Source of the DNA: Eremococcus coleocola DSM 15696 | GTDB taxonomy: Bacteria > Bacillota > Bacilli > Lactobacillales > Aerococcaceae | Direction: 5' to 3' | DNA: 64,000 nucleotides | Assembly: GCF_000428865.1 (NCBI RefSeq) | Contig: NZ_KE386807.1 | Location: 25,234 to 89,233, forward strand | Part shown: in pieces, positions 1 through 9,221 of the stretch | How positions within the stretch are numbered: position 1 is the stretch's first letter | How the letters are laid out: every line of letters begins with the position of its first letter | The notes under the pieces: generated by a model | Databases searched by the model: none | What the model saw: only the letters and a program-made list of their open reading frames with translations | What the model was told of the DNA's origin: nothing | Position numbers and translations under genes: made by a program

Positions 1-1128
1 AAAGCTAGCACAGGTATTAATAAACCAGAAGAAACTAAAAAAGATGATAGTAAAAAAGAAGAGTCAAAACCTGAAATTAATACAAATGCTAAAACCCATA
101 CTGTAAAAAAGGGTGAATATTTATATTCAATTGCTAGAAAATATGGTTTAACTGTAAGCAAATTAAAAGCATTAAATAATTTATCCTCAAATGTACTCTT
201 GACAGGTCAAGTGCTAAAAGTCACAGAAGGTGAAATTGATTCAACCATTACTAATCCGGAAACAAGTCCAACTAAGATAAGTACTGATAATCTTCCTGAT
301 TTATCTCGTGCTAATGCTATTGAAGTTGATTATGATGTTAAATTAAATTCAAAAACTGAACCATTCAGAACTAGCATAAACCTAGCTTCTAGACCAATTA
401 ATGCAGTCAATAAATTTGGTCAACGCTTTACTGTAACTCGCGAATTCTATGAAAATGGTCAAAAATACTTGGAACTTAGTCAAAATGGAATGGTTAAAGG
501 TTATGTTCCAGCAAGTGCCGCTGTAAAAGTGCCAAAAAATTCAAAAGTTATTTATCTAGATGCAGGACATGGCGGAAGTGAAACAGGAGCCTATTCATTT
601 GGTACGGCTGAAAAAAATCTTAACTTAAATATTACCCGTCGTTTGGCCAGTGACTTACGTAAACAAGGTTATACTGTTTATGAATCCAGAACAACAGATA
701 AAGCTATCCCATTAAATCAAAGAACTATCGAACCTAATCGGATTATGCCAGATTTATATTTAAGTGTTCACCATAATGCTATGCCTAATCCAGGTTCTGC
801 CAGAGGAATTGAAACCCTTTATCACAATTCAAGTATTGATGAAGAGGGTTATATGACCATGGCACACCATAAGTACACTAACTTACAAGCAGAAAGCAAA
901 CGGTTAGCTGACACAGTTCAAAGCTATCTTATTGCCGAAACCGGAGCAGTAAATCGGGGTGCTCGCCCACAAAACCTTCATGTCACAAGAACAAACGATG
1001 CACCAGCTATTTTAGTTGAACTTGGCTTCCAAGATAATTATAGTGAGTATAAGAATCTCACCTCACCAAGTTACCAAAATAAACTGATCAAAGGTTTATT
1101 AAAAGGTATCAATGCTTTCTTGAATTAA
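1..1128 (+). CDS. N-acetylmuramoyl-L-alanine amidase with LysM domain (5' truncated by window edge)
   Basis: Cell-wall hydrolase cutting the amide bond between MurNAc and the stem peptide. The reading frame is already open at base 1, so the true start lies outside the window. What is visible is a Lys/Glu-rich linker, then a LysM peptidoglycan-binding repeat (about bases 100-225, with [17 protein letters not shown]). An SH3-like stretch follows (about 350-530), then an Amidase_3 catalytic domain from about 545 to the stop. The zinc site is recognisable: His in AGHGG, Glu in AEKNLNL, His in SVHHN and the catalytic Glu in LVELGF. The protein is therefore exported and modular, but its signal peptide is not visible. 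A hairpin plus T-run follows directly. An internal TTG at 199 lies inside the LysM domain and is not a plausible start. The domain assignment is secure; the exact physiological role (separation, autolysis) is inferred. Confidence 0.93.
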   Translation, partial: KASTGINKPEETKKDDSKKEESKPEINTNAKTHTVKKGEYLYSIARKYGLTVSKLKALNNLSSNVLLTGQVLKVTEGEIDSTITNPETSPTKISTDNLPDLSRANAIEVDYDVKLNSKTEPFRTSINLASRPINAVNKFGQRFTVTREFYENGQKYLELSQNGMVKGYVPASAAVKVPKNSKVIYLDAGHGGSETGAYSFGTAEKNLNLNITRRLASDLRKQGYTVYESRTTDKAIPLNQRTIEPNRIMPDLYLSVHHNAMPNPGSARGIETLYHNSSIDEEGYMTMAHHKYTNLQAESKRLADTVQSYLIAETGAVNRGARPQNLHVTRTNDAPAILVELGFQDNYSEYKNLTSPSYQNKLIKGLLKGINAFLN

Positions 1129-1140
1129 AGAAATAATTAG

Positions 1141-1174
1141 ACTAGAAACCAGGCAACTAGTTTCTAGTTTTTTT
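1141..1174 (+). terminator. Rho-independent terminator of the amidase gene
   Basis: A 9-bp perfect stem (1141-1149 with 1160-1168), a 10-nt loop and a run of T follow the amidase stop codon by 12 bases. Confidence 0.88.
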
Positions 1175-1195
1175 AATTTCAACCATTGACAATTT

Positions 1196-1225
1196 TTGAT
1201 TTATCTTAAGTTGCTATGCTATAAT
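1196..1225 (+). promoter_or_regulatory. Promoter of the PTS IIA gene (extended -10)
   Basis: TTGATT at 1196-1201, an 18-nt spacer and a perfect TATAAT at 1220-1225 preceded by TG at 1217-1218 (extended -10). The start codon is 33 nt further on, behind AAAGGAG. A TTGACA at 1186 is too far away to be the partner. Confidence 0.7.
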
Positions 1226-1257
1226 AAAAAAGAAACATAGAAAAAAGGAGTTTTAAT

Positions 1258-1767
1258 ATGGGATTTTTTGATTTTTTAAAAGGAAATAAGGAAAACACAC
1301 AAAATCAAGTTCTAGAATTTAAAGTTTATAGTCCTTTAAAAGGTAAACATGTTGCATTGAGTGATGTGTCTGATGCTGCTTTTTCATCAGGAGCCTTAGG
1401 AAACGGACTGGCAATTATACCCGAAGAAGGTAAATTATTTGCACCAGTTGATGGTACTATCATGACTTTATTCCCAACCGGACATGCTGTGGGCATTAAA
1501 TCCGCCGAAGGAGCAGAGATCCTAATCCATATTGGAATGGATACTGTAACCTTAGACGGTGACGGATTCAATATCTTGGCTGCTGCAGATCAAACTGTCA
1601 AAAAAGGCGATTTACTGATTGAATTTGATATTCAAAAGATTCAGGCAGCTGGTTTAGAAATTATTACTCCTGTAGTGATTACAAATTCTGGAGATTATGC
1701 AAGTGTCACGGATGTTGCAAGTGAGATGGTAACTCCTGGAGATGAGATCATCCAAGTCAATAAGTAA
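1258..1767 (+). CDS. crr: PTS glucose-type EIIA component, stand-alone
   Basis: Cytoplasmic phosphocarrier that takes phosphate from HPr and passes it to the IIB domain of glucose-family PTS permeases. All 169 residues match a single IIA-Glc domain. The two active-site histidines are His76 (GHAVGI) and the phosphorylated His91 (LIHIGMDTV), followed by the usual LDGDGF. Length agrees with E. coli Crr (169). It is monocistronic or co-transcribed with the next gene 31 bp downstream. In Gram-positives this domain is usually fused to IICB, so a free IIA probably serves one or more IIA-less permeases elsewhere. Start ATG has AAAGGAG 7 nt upstream. Substrate identity cannot be read from the sequence. 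Confidence 0.92.
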   Translation: MGFFDFLKGNKENTQNQVLEFKVYSPLKGKHVALSDVSDAAFSSGALGNGLAIIPEEGKLFAPVDGTIMTLFPTGHAVGIKSAEGAEILIHIGMDTVTLDGDGFNILAAADQTVKKGDLLIEFDIQKIQAAGLEIITPVVITNSGDYASVTDVASEMVTPGDEIIQVNK

Positions 1768-1798
1768 TTTCTATTTGCTAAATTGAAAGGAGCTTTCC

Positions 1799-2239
1799 AT
1801 GACTAAAGTCTATACTAATTTTTGGCATAGTCGACGTGATAATGTTATCAAGCAGCATGGGAGTTATAAAACCGAAGACGAAGCATTAGAAGGAATCAAA
1901 GCTTGGTGGGAAATTCATAAAGAGAAGTTTGAAGATATGCAAACCCGCCGTACAAATTCTGGTGCTTTAGAAATAACATATCTACCTGATGATAATTATT
2001 ATTATCGGATTGAAGCTAAAGAAATTGAGGGTGCTTTACCAAGTGCAAAACCAAAAAAACGATCTAAAGGTGAAATTGATAAACTAAGAAGTACCCATCA
2101 ACTAAATGAAGAAGCATTTCTCTTTGAAGAATTACCTGAACCATACCAAGATCGTTTAATTATTTGTATGAATGATGGTAAAGCTTTACTGAACTTTACT
2201 TATGATCAACACGGACGGCCAATTAAGAGATTCGCTTAA
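1799..2239 (+). CDS. Conserved hypothetical protein, 146 aa
   Basis: I do not recognise this protein. It is a soluble, charged, tryptophan- and tyrosine-containing protein without signal peptide or membrane segment. Residues 1-80 look like an alpha/beta domain (FWHSRRDNVIKQ, then ITYLPDDNYYYRIEA), followed by a Lys-rich linker (KPKKRSKGE) and a C-terminal part rich in Glu/Leu. It lies 31 bp behind the PTS IIA gene on the same strand, with its own strong AAAGGAG site, and is followed by a terminator. Co-transcription with the IIA gene is likely, but no functional link follows from that. Confidence 0.8.
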   Translation: MTKVYTNFWHSRRDNVIKQHGSYKTEDEALEGIKAWWEIHKEKFEDMQTRRTNSGALEITYLPDDNYYYRIEAKEIEGALPSAKPKKRSKGEIDKLRSTHQLNEEAFLFEELPEPYQDRLIICMNDGKALLNFTYDQHGRPIKRFA

Positions 2240-2256
2240 ATATGCAAAATGAAGAT

Positions 2257-2300
2257 TTCCTAGATTAGATTAATTATGTCTAGTCTAGGAATTTTTATTT
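2257..2300 (+). terminator. Rho-independent terminator after the IIA/hypothetical pair
   Basis: An 11-bp stem with one G-T wobble (2259-2269 with 2279-2289), an AT-rich loop and a T-rich tail, 17 nt behind the stop codon. From here to 2543 I see no gene, only short broken frames. Confidence 0.82.
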
Positions 2301-2543
2301 TTAAAAATTATAATACATATTATGTAAACTAAAACTAGTTTGTTCCTGTTGGTTAGTCCACGATTTCGCTTCTTCTCTTCTACATCTTACGAGGTGGAAC
2401 TTCCAAGTAGCTAACTGGCATCATTGGAAACTTTATTCTAATGGAACTTGCGACCAAGATGTTAAAAATACCAGTTATACCCAAAAAGGATTGTGAAAAT
2501 CATTTTCCCCAATTCTTTTTTGCTTTTACTGACAATGTGGAGC

Positions 2544-3093
2544 CTATTCCACCAACTCATATTCAACGCCGGCATAGACCGAGCTTTGATTGTTAAGGTC
2601 TCCACTGAAAAATTCATAACCTTTCCAACGAATTCTTAACACATTATCTACATATGATAAATCTGTCTGGTTAATCGCAACAATAGTAGTATCGTCTTTA
2701 TCTACTATGAGATGTACACCTGCCATTTGTTCTCGAATGGCTATGAGCATTTCTCGTGGACTTGCTCCATTTTCTTCTAATTCGGTTACCAAAGGAACTA
2801 ATGATTCAGATTCTTCTTCAACTTTTTCTTCATTGGGTACGGATTTTTTTAAAGATAGGCTTCCATATTTCTTACAAAGCTTAGATTATTTGGCGCAAAC
2901 AAAACATAACCCACTGCTATTCCCTGGTCATTCAAGAGTAAGAGCCTTTTTCCATGATCTAGATATTCCCGGCAATACATCAGTAGCGTAAAGCGGCACC
3001 GTTCTAGGTTGCTTTAATTTTTGGATTACCCGTTTGAATACAGCTTTGGTGAATCTGGGCTTAATAAGCAGCTTGATATGGGATAATTTGCAT
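2544..3093 (-). pseudogene. Decayed gene of unknown function (several frameshifts)
   Basis: The minus strand begins with a good AAGGAGGGAG site and ATG at 3091-3093 (MQIIPYQAAY) but hits a stop after ten codons. Coding-like frames then alternate. A middle frame reads YLDHGKRLLLLNDQGIAVGY and so on to about 2855. It ends at an A7 run, beyond which another frame continues with a Glu-rich linker and a C-terminal domain ending in YELVE at 2544. Joining the pieces would give one protein of roughly 180 residues, so at least two indels and probably an internal stop are present. I do not recognise the family. The intact 82-residue C-terminal frame alone has no ribosome binding site. Interpretation as a relic is strong; the identity is open. 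Confidence 0.6.
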
Positions 3094-3129
3094 AGGCTCC
3101 CTCCTTCTTGGTTATAATTACAAATAAAT

Positions 3130-3170
3130 AAGACCGACTCTCATGCTATTGTTGCACAGGAGTCGGTCTT
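3130..3170 (-). terminator. Hairpin terminator of pyruvate oxidase gene
   Basis: A perfect 11-bp stem (3130-3140 with 3160-3170) with a 19-nt loop lies 31 bp behind the pox stop. The T-tract on the minus strand is poor (ATTTATTT), so efficiency is uncertain. Confidence 0.65.
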
Positions 3171-3201
3171 TGTATTTATTGCTTAGAATGAATACCTAAG
3201 C

Positions 3202-4977
3202 TTATTTAATATTCCGTGATTCTAAGCCTTCAGCTTCAAGATATTCTCTAAAAGGTACTAAATCTTGCGCTTCATATTTTTCTTTAAAGGCATTGATTTG
3301 ATCGGTAGAGAAAAGTTTAGGATCGAGTTCTAAGACTTCAACTGGTAATGGACGATGGTGGGTAATTTTGGCATCAATAACCACCGTTTTACCGGCTTTA
3401 TTGGCAGCTACGGCTTCGGCCATAACCTTGTCCATGTCTTCAATTCGATCGACATGGAAGCCTACCGCACCTTGGGCATCCGCAATCTTTGCATAGTCAA
3501 CATCCATAAAGTCTACCCCAAATAAGTGTTCATTGGTATCCTCATATTTATTTTTAATGAAGGCATACTCAGTATTTGAGAAGACAACATTGATAACTGG
3601 TAAATTATATTGAACGTTAGTAGCAACATCAGGATAAGACATATTAAAGGCGCCATCCCCCATAATATTCCATACTTGACGGTCTGGATTATCTTTTTTA
3701 GCTGCAATCCCACCAGGTAATGCAATACCCATGGTTGCAAATAATGGCGAGGTCCGCCACATATTCTTAGAATTCATATGTAAGTGACGAATTGAAGTTT
3801 GGGTTGAATTGCCCACATCAATGGAAAAAATAGCATCTTGGTCAGCATATTTATTGATGGCGTTGTATACTTGATACAATTGTAATTCGCCTTCAGTCTT
3901 CCCTTCAAGCATCTTCATATAGTCGCGCCAGTTTTGGTTATTTTTGATATTAGCCCGCCACCAAGCTGAATCTTCGACAGGGTTTACCTTATCTAAGATA
4001 GCTTGAGCAGCTTGACCAGCATCACCTAGAATAGCTGCATCTAAAGCATGACGTTTACCTAATTTATGTGGGTCAATATCTACTTGAATAAATTTATCAA
4101 CATTTTTAAAGGCTTCGTAGATTTCTGCAAATGGGAAGTTTGAACCCAAGAAAAGCACAGTATCGGCTTCAAAAACCACTTCGTTAGCAGGTTTCCAACC
4201 GACGCGATAAGCAGAACCAGTTAAACCTTCATAATCCCAATCAAAGGCATCAAAGTTCTTACCAGTAGTAATAATTGGAGCCTTGATTTTTTTAGATAAT
4301 TCAGTAATAACGTCCCCTGCTTGATTACCACCAAAACCAGCATAAATCACTGGGCGTTTAGCTTCATTTAAGATAGCTACAGCTTGATCAATATCTGCTT
4401 GGTTTAATTCAGGTAACAAGAATTCTCTTTGATAAGATCCTGAACCATAATATGAATCTTCATCGATTTCTTCCCAACCATAATTGACTGGGATTTCAAC
4501 GACCGCAGGACCTTTATAAGCAATGGCTGCACGAGCTGCTTCGTCAATAACCTTAGGTAATTGTTCTGCATAAGCCACCCGTTTATTGTAAACAGCGACC
4601 CCAGAATACATTGGGTTTTGGTTTAATTCTTGGAAAGCATCTAAATTTAATTCCTTTTCAGGACGTGAACCTAGGATAGCTAAGAAAGGAATATTGTCCA
4701 TTTTAGCATCATAAATCCCATTTATTAAATGCGTGGCACCAGGACCGCCAGATCCCACCGCAACTCCCAAAGGTCCGCCAAATTTCTTTTGCATAACGGC
4801 TGCTAAAGCACCGGTTTCCTCATGACGAACTTGTAAAAATTGGATATCCTTATCTTCTGCTAAAGCATCCATCAATGACCCTAAAGTACCTGATGGAATA
4901 CCATAGATAGTATCTACACCCCAGGTTTTTAAGACATTTAACATTGCTTTACTTGCGCTGATTTTTCCTTGAGTCAA
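3202..4977 (-). CDS. spxB: Pyruvate oxidase (acetyl-phosphate and H2O2 forming)
   Basis: Converts pyruvate, phosphate and O2 to acetyl phosphate, CO2 and hydrogen peroxide, using TPP and FAD. At 591 residues it has the same length as pneumococcal SpxB. Visible features are the N-terminal TPP catalytic Glu region ([12 protein letters not shown]), the central FAD domain, and the C-terminal TPP motif that starts [11 protein letters not shown] and ends VVFSN. Start is TTG with AAGGGGGAG five bases upstream; no ATG or GTG is available in frame. The gene is monocistronic with its own promoter and a cre-like site. With pflBA it forms the aerobic versus anaerobic branches of pyruvate use. The organism is therefore expected to release H2O2 in air. 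Confidence 0.95.
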   Translation of the reverse strand: MTQGKISASKAMLNVLKTWGVDTIYGIPSGTLGSLMDALAEDKDIQFLQVRHEETGALAAVMQKKFGGPLGVAVGSGGPGATHLINGIYDAKMDNIPFLAILGSRPEKELNLDAFQELNQNPMYSGVAVYNKRVAYAEQLPKVIDEAARAAIAYKGPAVVEIPVNYGWEEIDEDSYYGSGSYQREFLLPELNQADIDQAVAILNEAKRPVIYAGFGGNQAGDVITELSKKIKAPIITTGKNFDAFDWDYEGLTGSAYRVGWKPANEVVFEADTVLFLGSNFPFAEIYEAFKNVDKFIQVDIDPHKLGKRHALDAAILGDAGQAAQAILDKVNPVEDSAWWRANIKNNQNWRDYMKMLEGKTEGELQLYQVYNAINKYADQDAIFSIDVGNSTQTSIRHLHMNSKNMWRTSPLFATMGIALPGGIAAKKDNPDRQVWNIMGDGAFNMSYPDVATNVQYNLPVINVVFSNTEYAFIKNKYEDTNEHLFGVDFMDVDYAKIADAQGAVGFHVDRIEDMDKVMAEAVAANKAGKTVVIDAKITHHRPLPVEVLELDPKLFSTDQINAFKEKYEAQDLVPFREYLEAEGLESRNIK

Positions 4978-5032
4978 GATGACTCCCCCTTTAGATTAAT
5001 AGTTTATATTAATTAACAACATGTACTAAATT

Positions 5033-5061
5033 ATCATATTACTAATAGGGTTTCCAAACAA
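5033..5061 (-). promoter_or_regulatory. Promoter of pyruvate oxidase gene
   Basis: Minus-strand TTGTTT (5056-5061), a 17-nt spacer and TATGAT (5033-5038), about 56 nt upstream of the TTG start. Confidence 0.7.
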
Positions 5062-5070
5062 ATGCTCATA

Positions 5071-5085
5071 AGAAAACGTTTTATT
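5071..5085. promoter_or_regulatory. cre-like site (CcpA operator) upstream of pox promoter
   Basis: The minus-strand core AAAACGTTTTCT fits the cre core AAARCGYTTTCW exactly; the flanking TG is replaced by AT (13 of 15 positions agree). It lies about 10 bp upstream of the -35 box. In the CcpA family that placement is typical of activation (as at ackA) rather than repression. Confidence 0.6.
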
Positions 5086-5128
5086 AAAAATAAACTTCAG
5101 CCAGCTAATTTAACTTGATCAATCCTTA

Positions 5129-6472
5129 TTAAATAGTATTCGATCTAAATACAATAATTATCAAAATATAGGCTGATAAGACTAAAAGAAACATCAGGAT
5201 TATGCCCCATCCTGCCCCTAAAACAGCACCGAACTCTGGGTTTTGGCTTATACCTAAGCTTAGTAATTTTGAAACTAAGGCAGTTGAGATTGCCCCCATG
5301 TATTGCTGCCCTAAATTCATCAAGGTGTTTGCATCAGCTTCCAAATTATCTTCAATTTGTCCATAGCTTTGAGTCATAATATTCGATAAAGATAAGGCAA
5401 TTCCTAACATCATCATGACATGAACGACTAATAAGCTCCAAATTGGTAGCTGATGATAATAAATAACAAAGATAAGTAAAGCAAATAAACTAAGCGTCAG
5501 TCCTGCTAATATCGGTTTTTTGGGGCCTAGAGAATCATAAAGACGACCAGCAAGGGGTAGAACTAAGGATAGGACAATAGGCCCTAAAAACATGAAATTT
5601 CCAGCTTGCGTCGTCGATAGTCCGCGACCAAGTTGTAAATAATTAGGAATAATAAAAGACATACCTAACAATAAGGCCTGATAAGTCAAGGCCCCCCATA
5701 AGAAAACCAAATAATGCCCTTTAGAAAATAAATTTAAATTAATCAATGGATTGTTTCTATTGGATTGATAAAAAGCAAAAGCGGCCAGAAAAGCAAGCAT
5801 CCATTGATACCATAAATTTTGTTCGATAGCTAATAAACTTGTGACCAAGAAAGCTGCCAAACCTATAAAAGCGGGCCAATTAAATACTTCTCCACGCCCT
5901 ACTGGTTCTTGTGGGATTGCCCAAAGACCACCGGCCAAAGACAGGACTAATAAAGGCAATAATAGCCAAAAAATTGCGTGCCAATCCAACATTTCAGTTA
6001 AGATTCCACCATAAGTTGGACCAATGGCTGGCGCAAATGAGGTAGTCATCGATCCAACCCCCATCATCAAGCCGCGTTTATCCTGAGGAACTTTTGTAAG
6101 AATGATATGAAACATTAATGGTAATGCTAAACCGGTCGCAAATCCTTGTAAAATTCGCCCCAATAGCAGGATTATAAAGGATTGAGCGAAACTATCAATC
6201 ACTAGCCCACTCAGGAAAAGTAAATTAGCCGTGATAAAAAGATTTCTAATAGAAAAATTTCTGACTAAGTAAGCAGATGAAGGTACGACAATTGAAACTG
6301 CTAATAGATAGGCAGTAGTCACCCATTGGACCTGACTTGCTAATAAATTGAATTGAGACATTAGTAAAGGAAAGGTAACATTCATTGAGGTTTCAACCAG
6401 AATGCCTCCAAAGCTCATTACAGCTGTCATTATAACCGCTGGAATGACCCGCCATTGTTTAGTTTCAGACAT
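5129..6472 (-). CDS. MFS drug-efflux permease (DHA2/EmrB type)
   Basis: Proton-driven export permease of the major facilitator superfamily. The 447 residues are almost entirely hydrophobic helices, starting with the family's typical first helix (VETSMNVTFPLL). Motif A-like and antiporter motif-C regions follow (GRILQGFATGLALPL; GPTYGGILTEMLDW). Length and the SQVQWVTTAYLL motif point to the DHA2 (EmrB/QacA/LmrB) branch. Start ATG has AAGGAG in good spacing. It stands alone between pox and the FMN enzyme, without a regulator beside it. Substrate is unknown. Confidence 0.85.
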   Translation of the reverse strand: MSETKQWRVIPAVIMTAVMSFGGILVETSMNVTFPLLMSQFNLLASQVQWVTTAYLLAVSIVVPSSAYLVRNFSIRNLFITANLLFLSGLVIDSFAQSFIILLLGRILQGFATGLALPLMFHIILTKVPQDKRGLMMGVGSMTTSFAPAIGPTYGGILTEMLDWHAIFWLLLPLLVLSLAGGLWAIPQEPVGRGEVFNWPAFIGLAAFLVTSLLAIEQNLWYQWMLAFLAAFAFYQSNRNNPLINLNLFSKGHYLVFLWGALTYQALLLGMSFIIPNYLQLGRGLSTTQAGNFMFLGPIVLSLVLPLAGRLYDSLGPKKPILAGLTLSLFALLIFVIYYHQLPIWSLLVVHVMMMLGIALSLSNIMTQSYGQIEDNLEADANTLMNLGQQYMGAISTALVSKLLSLGISQNPEFGAVLGAGWGIILMFLLVLSAYILIIIVFRSNTI

Positions 6473-6559
6473 TAATATTTTACTCCTTGCATGATAAATT
6501 ACATTAGCTCTTATTTTACCTAAATATTACTATCCTATCAAATTAAAGAGTATAAATGT

Positions 6560-6602
6560 AAAAAAATAAAAACAACCGAGCTCTTAGGCCCGGCCGTTTT
6601 TT
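6560..6602 (-). terminator. Terminator of the FMN oxidoreductase gene (possibly bidirectional)
   Basis: A G/C-rich stem near 6575-6592 (one G-U wobble on the minus strand), followed on the minus strand by T-rich sequence and on the plus strand by T6. Confidence 0.7.
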
Positions 6603-6615
6603 AGAAGGCTAAATA

Positions 6616-7560
6616 TTAGATTTTTTTACTTTGTAAGCTATCAATAACTTCGTTAGCTTCAGCAAACATTTCTTCAATAATTTGTTTAACTGGTTTTACT
6701 TCTTTAATAATACTTGCGATTTGACCATAAGTAACAATTTCGTTTTCAACATCACCAGTTGATGCAGCTTTAACTAATGAAGGGATAGTATATGCTTCTA
6801 ATTTTTGGAAAGTCATACCTTCTTCTTTATCCATAGCAATATGTTTTGGAGCAGCCGCATTCTTTTCAATACGCATTGGCGCACCAGAATTGCTACCTGA
6901 TAATACAGTTGCTGTATCATTTGCTTTAACTACGGCTTGTTTGTAGTTATCATGAATTGGAGCTTCAACAGACGCTACGAAGGCAGTACCAACTTGAACC
7001 CCGTCAGCACCTAAAGCATAGGCTGCAGCCACACCATGACCATCTGCAATACCACCTGCACAAACAACTGGAATATGATCAACCGCTGCAACAGCTTGTT
7101 GGCAAAGTGTAAATGTAGTAGCCGTACCTACGTGTCCACCTGCTTCAGTACCTTCTACAACAACCCCATCAGCACCATTGTCTTCCATTTTCTTAGCCAC
7201 ACGGCCAGAAGGAACAACTGGGAAGATAATACCACCAGCATCATGAATTGGTTTGATATAAGGAACTGGGTTACCAGCGCCAGTGGTAAAGAATTTAACG
7301 CCCTCTTCTAAGAAAATAGGAATAATATCATCAGCGTTACCAGTAATAATTGCAACGTTGGCACCAAAAGGTTTATCAGTTAATTCTTTGATTTTACGGA
7401 TATCTTCACGTACTGCTTCAGGTTTAGCACCAGCAGTTGCTAAAATACCCATACCACCTGCATTAGAAACTGCAGCAACTAATTCTGGACGAGAAACCCC
7501 ACCCATAGCACCACAAAAGATTGGATATTGAATACCTAACATTTCAGTTAAACGACCCAT
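6616..7560 (-). CDS. FMN-dependent oxidoreductase, nitronate monooxygenase/FabK family
   Basis: TIM-barrel flavoenzyme of the 2-nitropropane dioxygenase family, which covers nitronate monooxygenases and FabK enoyl-ACP reductases. The N-terminus (MLGIQYPIFCGAMGGVSRPEL) and the phosphate/FMN loops VEGTEAGGHVG and CAGGIADGHGV are diagnostic; length 314 is normal. FabK has very similar motifs, but genuine fabK sits in a fatty-acid cluster, whereas this gene is alone with its own promoter and terminator. Nitronate detoxification or a FabK-like side role are therefore both possible. AGGAGG site 7 nt before the ATG. The C-terminal about 60 residues are acidic/amphipathic. Confidence 0.85.
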   Translation of the reverse strand: MGRLTEMLGIQYPIFCGAMGGVSRPELVAAVSNAGGMGILATAGAKPEAVREDIRKIKELTDKPFGANVAIITGNADDIIPIFLEEGVKFFTTGAGNPVPYIKPIHDAGGIIFPVVPSGRVAKKMEDNGADGVVVEGTEAGGHVGTATTFTLCQQAVAAVDHIPVVCAGGIADGHGVAAAYALGADGVQVGTAFVASVEAPIHDNYKQAVVKANDTATVLSGSNSGAPMRIEKNAAAPKHIAMDKEEGMTFQKLEAYTIPSLVKAASTGDVENEIVTYGQIASIIKEVKPVKQIIEEMFAEANEVIDSLQSKKI

Positions 7561-7658
7561 TATAACATCCTCCTAAAAATTTATTTAAATCCTAGAGTGA
7601 CAACAACATTGAAACCTGAGGAGTAAATATATATATATGTTATTCACTTCACAATAAA

Positions 7659-7687
7659 ATCATACCACCATTATGAAAGCGTGTCAA
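7659..7687 (-). promoter_or_regulatory. Promoter of the FMN oxidoreductase gene
   Basis: Perfect TTGACA (minus strand, 7682-7687), 17-nt spacer and TATGAT (7659-7664): one of the strongest sigma-A promoters in the window. Confidence 0.82.
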
Positions 7688-7766
7688 TTTATTTTGTGAA
7701 TTTTTCACTTATCTTTATTAATAGCATTTTAAGAAATTTTAATAGATAATTATTTTGTGTAATGAT

Positions 7767-8639
7767 TTACAATTTGTTAACAATTCGGCTGGTTGGATAA
7801 GCCAAATCTACTTGATCATGACTGGCTATATATTCCAATACCTCTTCCCAAATATTATTTTCAATTTCTCGTCGAGTTCGAGGATCACAAAGAAAACGCA
7901 TGGTTAAGTTTACACCAGACGGTTCTACTGTGGTATACACGATTGGTGTAAAATTATTATAATAGATCATATACTTTCGGGCAGCATTCTTAACTTCTTG
8001 TTCTGCATCCGCTGAAAAAATTAAAGCGTGATGATCAACAATTGCAGAAAAATCTGTCTTAGCTTGGCGCCAGTCTGATTCGAAAGTTAGCACTATCGAT
8101 AATTCATTCCAAATATAAGCAAAGCCCTTGATATCATTAATTAAGGGGTATTGAAAGATAAAGCGGTTAGGGATATCAATGATAGAACCTGTACTCTGTC
8201 CCCCTTTATTTGAATCATACAACTGAACTAATGAAAACTGAAACAGTCGAATATCAATGACATCTCCTTTTTGACCATTGATTTCAATCCGGTCCCCCAT
8301 CCAAAAAGGACGCCGAATAATAATAAAAAGCCACCCGACCATGTTAACAATAATGTCACGTAAGGCAACAGCTAGACCCGCAGAGAATAAACCTAAGAAG
8401 GTTGAAATAGAGCCTACCCTACGAAACCAGATAAAAATTAAGGCAAAAACAAAAATAATAGACCCAATATAATTGACCGTCTTACGGCTACGGTATAGTT
8501 GATTATTATCCAAATTAAAACTAGCCAGTTTGCGATTAATTAACCGAGTGATTAATAGAATAATGCCTAAAATGATAAAAGAAAGCAGGACCTGGCTTAT
8601 CCAAAAGCGGTCCTGCAATAAATCATTGATAAAAGCCAT
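7767..8639 (-). CDS. Small-conductance mechanosensitive channel family protein (MscS)
   Basis: Membrane channel that opens under turgor to release solutes. Residues 1-100 contain three hydrophobic helices. The pore-lining TM3 region (TFLGLFSAGLAVALRDIIVN) runs into the conserved beta-domain (FWMGDRIEINGQKGDVIDI). The C-terminal soluble domain follows, with total length 290, typical of MscS. It is the last gene of a three-gene operon, starting 9 bp after lepB, with AGGGGGC as ribosome binding site. The channel gating sensitivity or ion specificity cannot be read. Confidence 0.88.
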   Translation of the reverse strand: MAFINDLLQDRFWISQVLLSFIILGIILLITRLINRKLASFNLDNNQLYRSRKTVNYIGSIIFVFALIFIWFRRVGSISTFLGLFSAGLAVALRDIIVNMVGWLFIIIRRPFWMGDRIEINGQKGDVIDIRLFQFSLVQLYDSNKGGQSTGSIIDIPNRFIFQYPLINDIKGFAYIWNELSIVLTFESDWRQAKTDFSAIVDHHALIFSADAEQEVKNAARKYMIYYNNFTPIVYTTVEPSGVNLTMRFLCDPRTRREIENNIWEEVLEYIASHDQVDLAYPTSRIVNKL

Positions 8640-8648
8640 ATAAGCCCC

Positions 8649-9218
8649 CTAGTCTTTACTGTCAACGCTTAAAGAAGAGAATTCAGAGAGTGGCCAAATA
8701 ATGTGGGTCGCCTGCCCATGTAAAGCATCCATATCAACAAAACCGATAACCCGACTATCCGTTGAGTTTTGTCGGTTATCTCCCATAACAAAGACTTTAC
8801 CCTCAGGCACGGTACTTTCACCTGTTAATTCCTCTAAGCTAAAATCTTCTGTAAACTTGCCGCCAGTATATTCAGATTTTTTGCTATCTAGGTAAGGTTC
8901 AGCTACCACTTGACCATTTAAAATTAATTGATCATCTTTAAATTCAATCGAATCTCCTGGCATACCAATCACGCGTTTAACAAATAATTTAGTCTTGTCA
9001 GGTGAATCAAGGACAACGACATCAAAACGGTTAATTTTAGCTAATTTCCATAGGAAAAGACGTTCGCCATCTTGAAGGGTGTTATCCATCGAGTGACCAT
9101 CCACTTGAACTTGTTGAAAAACAAAGGTGGTTAAAAGAATTGCAACTGCAATCCCAATGACAATCGATACGATAAATTCAAAAGCTTCAGATAAAAAGTG
9201 TTTCATAAATTTCCTCAA
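8649..9218 (-). CDS. lepB: Signal peptidase I
   Basis: Membrane-anchored serine protease that removes signal peptides of exported proteins. One N-terminal transmembrane helix (about 12-35) is followed by the catalytic Ser43 in GHSMDNTL and general base Lys81 in FVKRVIGMPGD. The conserved GDNRQNSTDSR box lies near 145. Length 189 fits Gram-positive SipS-type enzymes. It begins 3 bp after the HerA-like ATPase gene and is followed after 9 bp by mscS, so the three genes must be one transcript. GAGGAAA ribosome site. Confidence 0.95.
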   Translation of the reverse strand: MRKFMKHFLSEAFEFIVSIVIGIAVAILLTTFVFQQVQVDGHSMDNTLQDGERLFLWKLAKINRFDVVVLDSPDKTKLFVKRVIGMPGDSIEFKDDQLILNGQVVAEPYLDSKKSEYTGGKFTEDFSLEELTGESTVPEGKVFVMGDNRQNSTDSRVIGFVDMDALHGQATHIIWPLSEFSSLSVDSKD

Positions 9219-9221
9219 TTT

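Noticed and set aside
1186-1191. TTGACA as -35 box for the PTS IIA gene
   Set aside because: Spacing to TATAAT is 28 nt; the closer TTGATT with an extended -10 fits better.
2707-2991. Plus-strand open frame of 94 codons
   Set aside because: Antisense to the decayed minus-strand gene, no ribosome binding site, and codon composition fits a shadow frame.
7672-7687. cre-like sequence TGAAAGCG at the -35 of the FMN oxidoreductase promoter
   Set aside because: The right half (TGTCAA) deviates at two constrained positions, and the TTGACA box itself explains much of the sequence.
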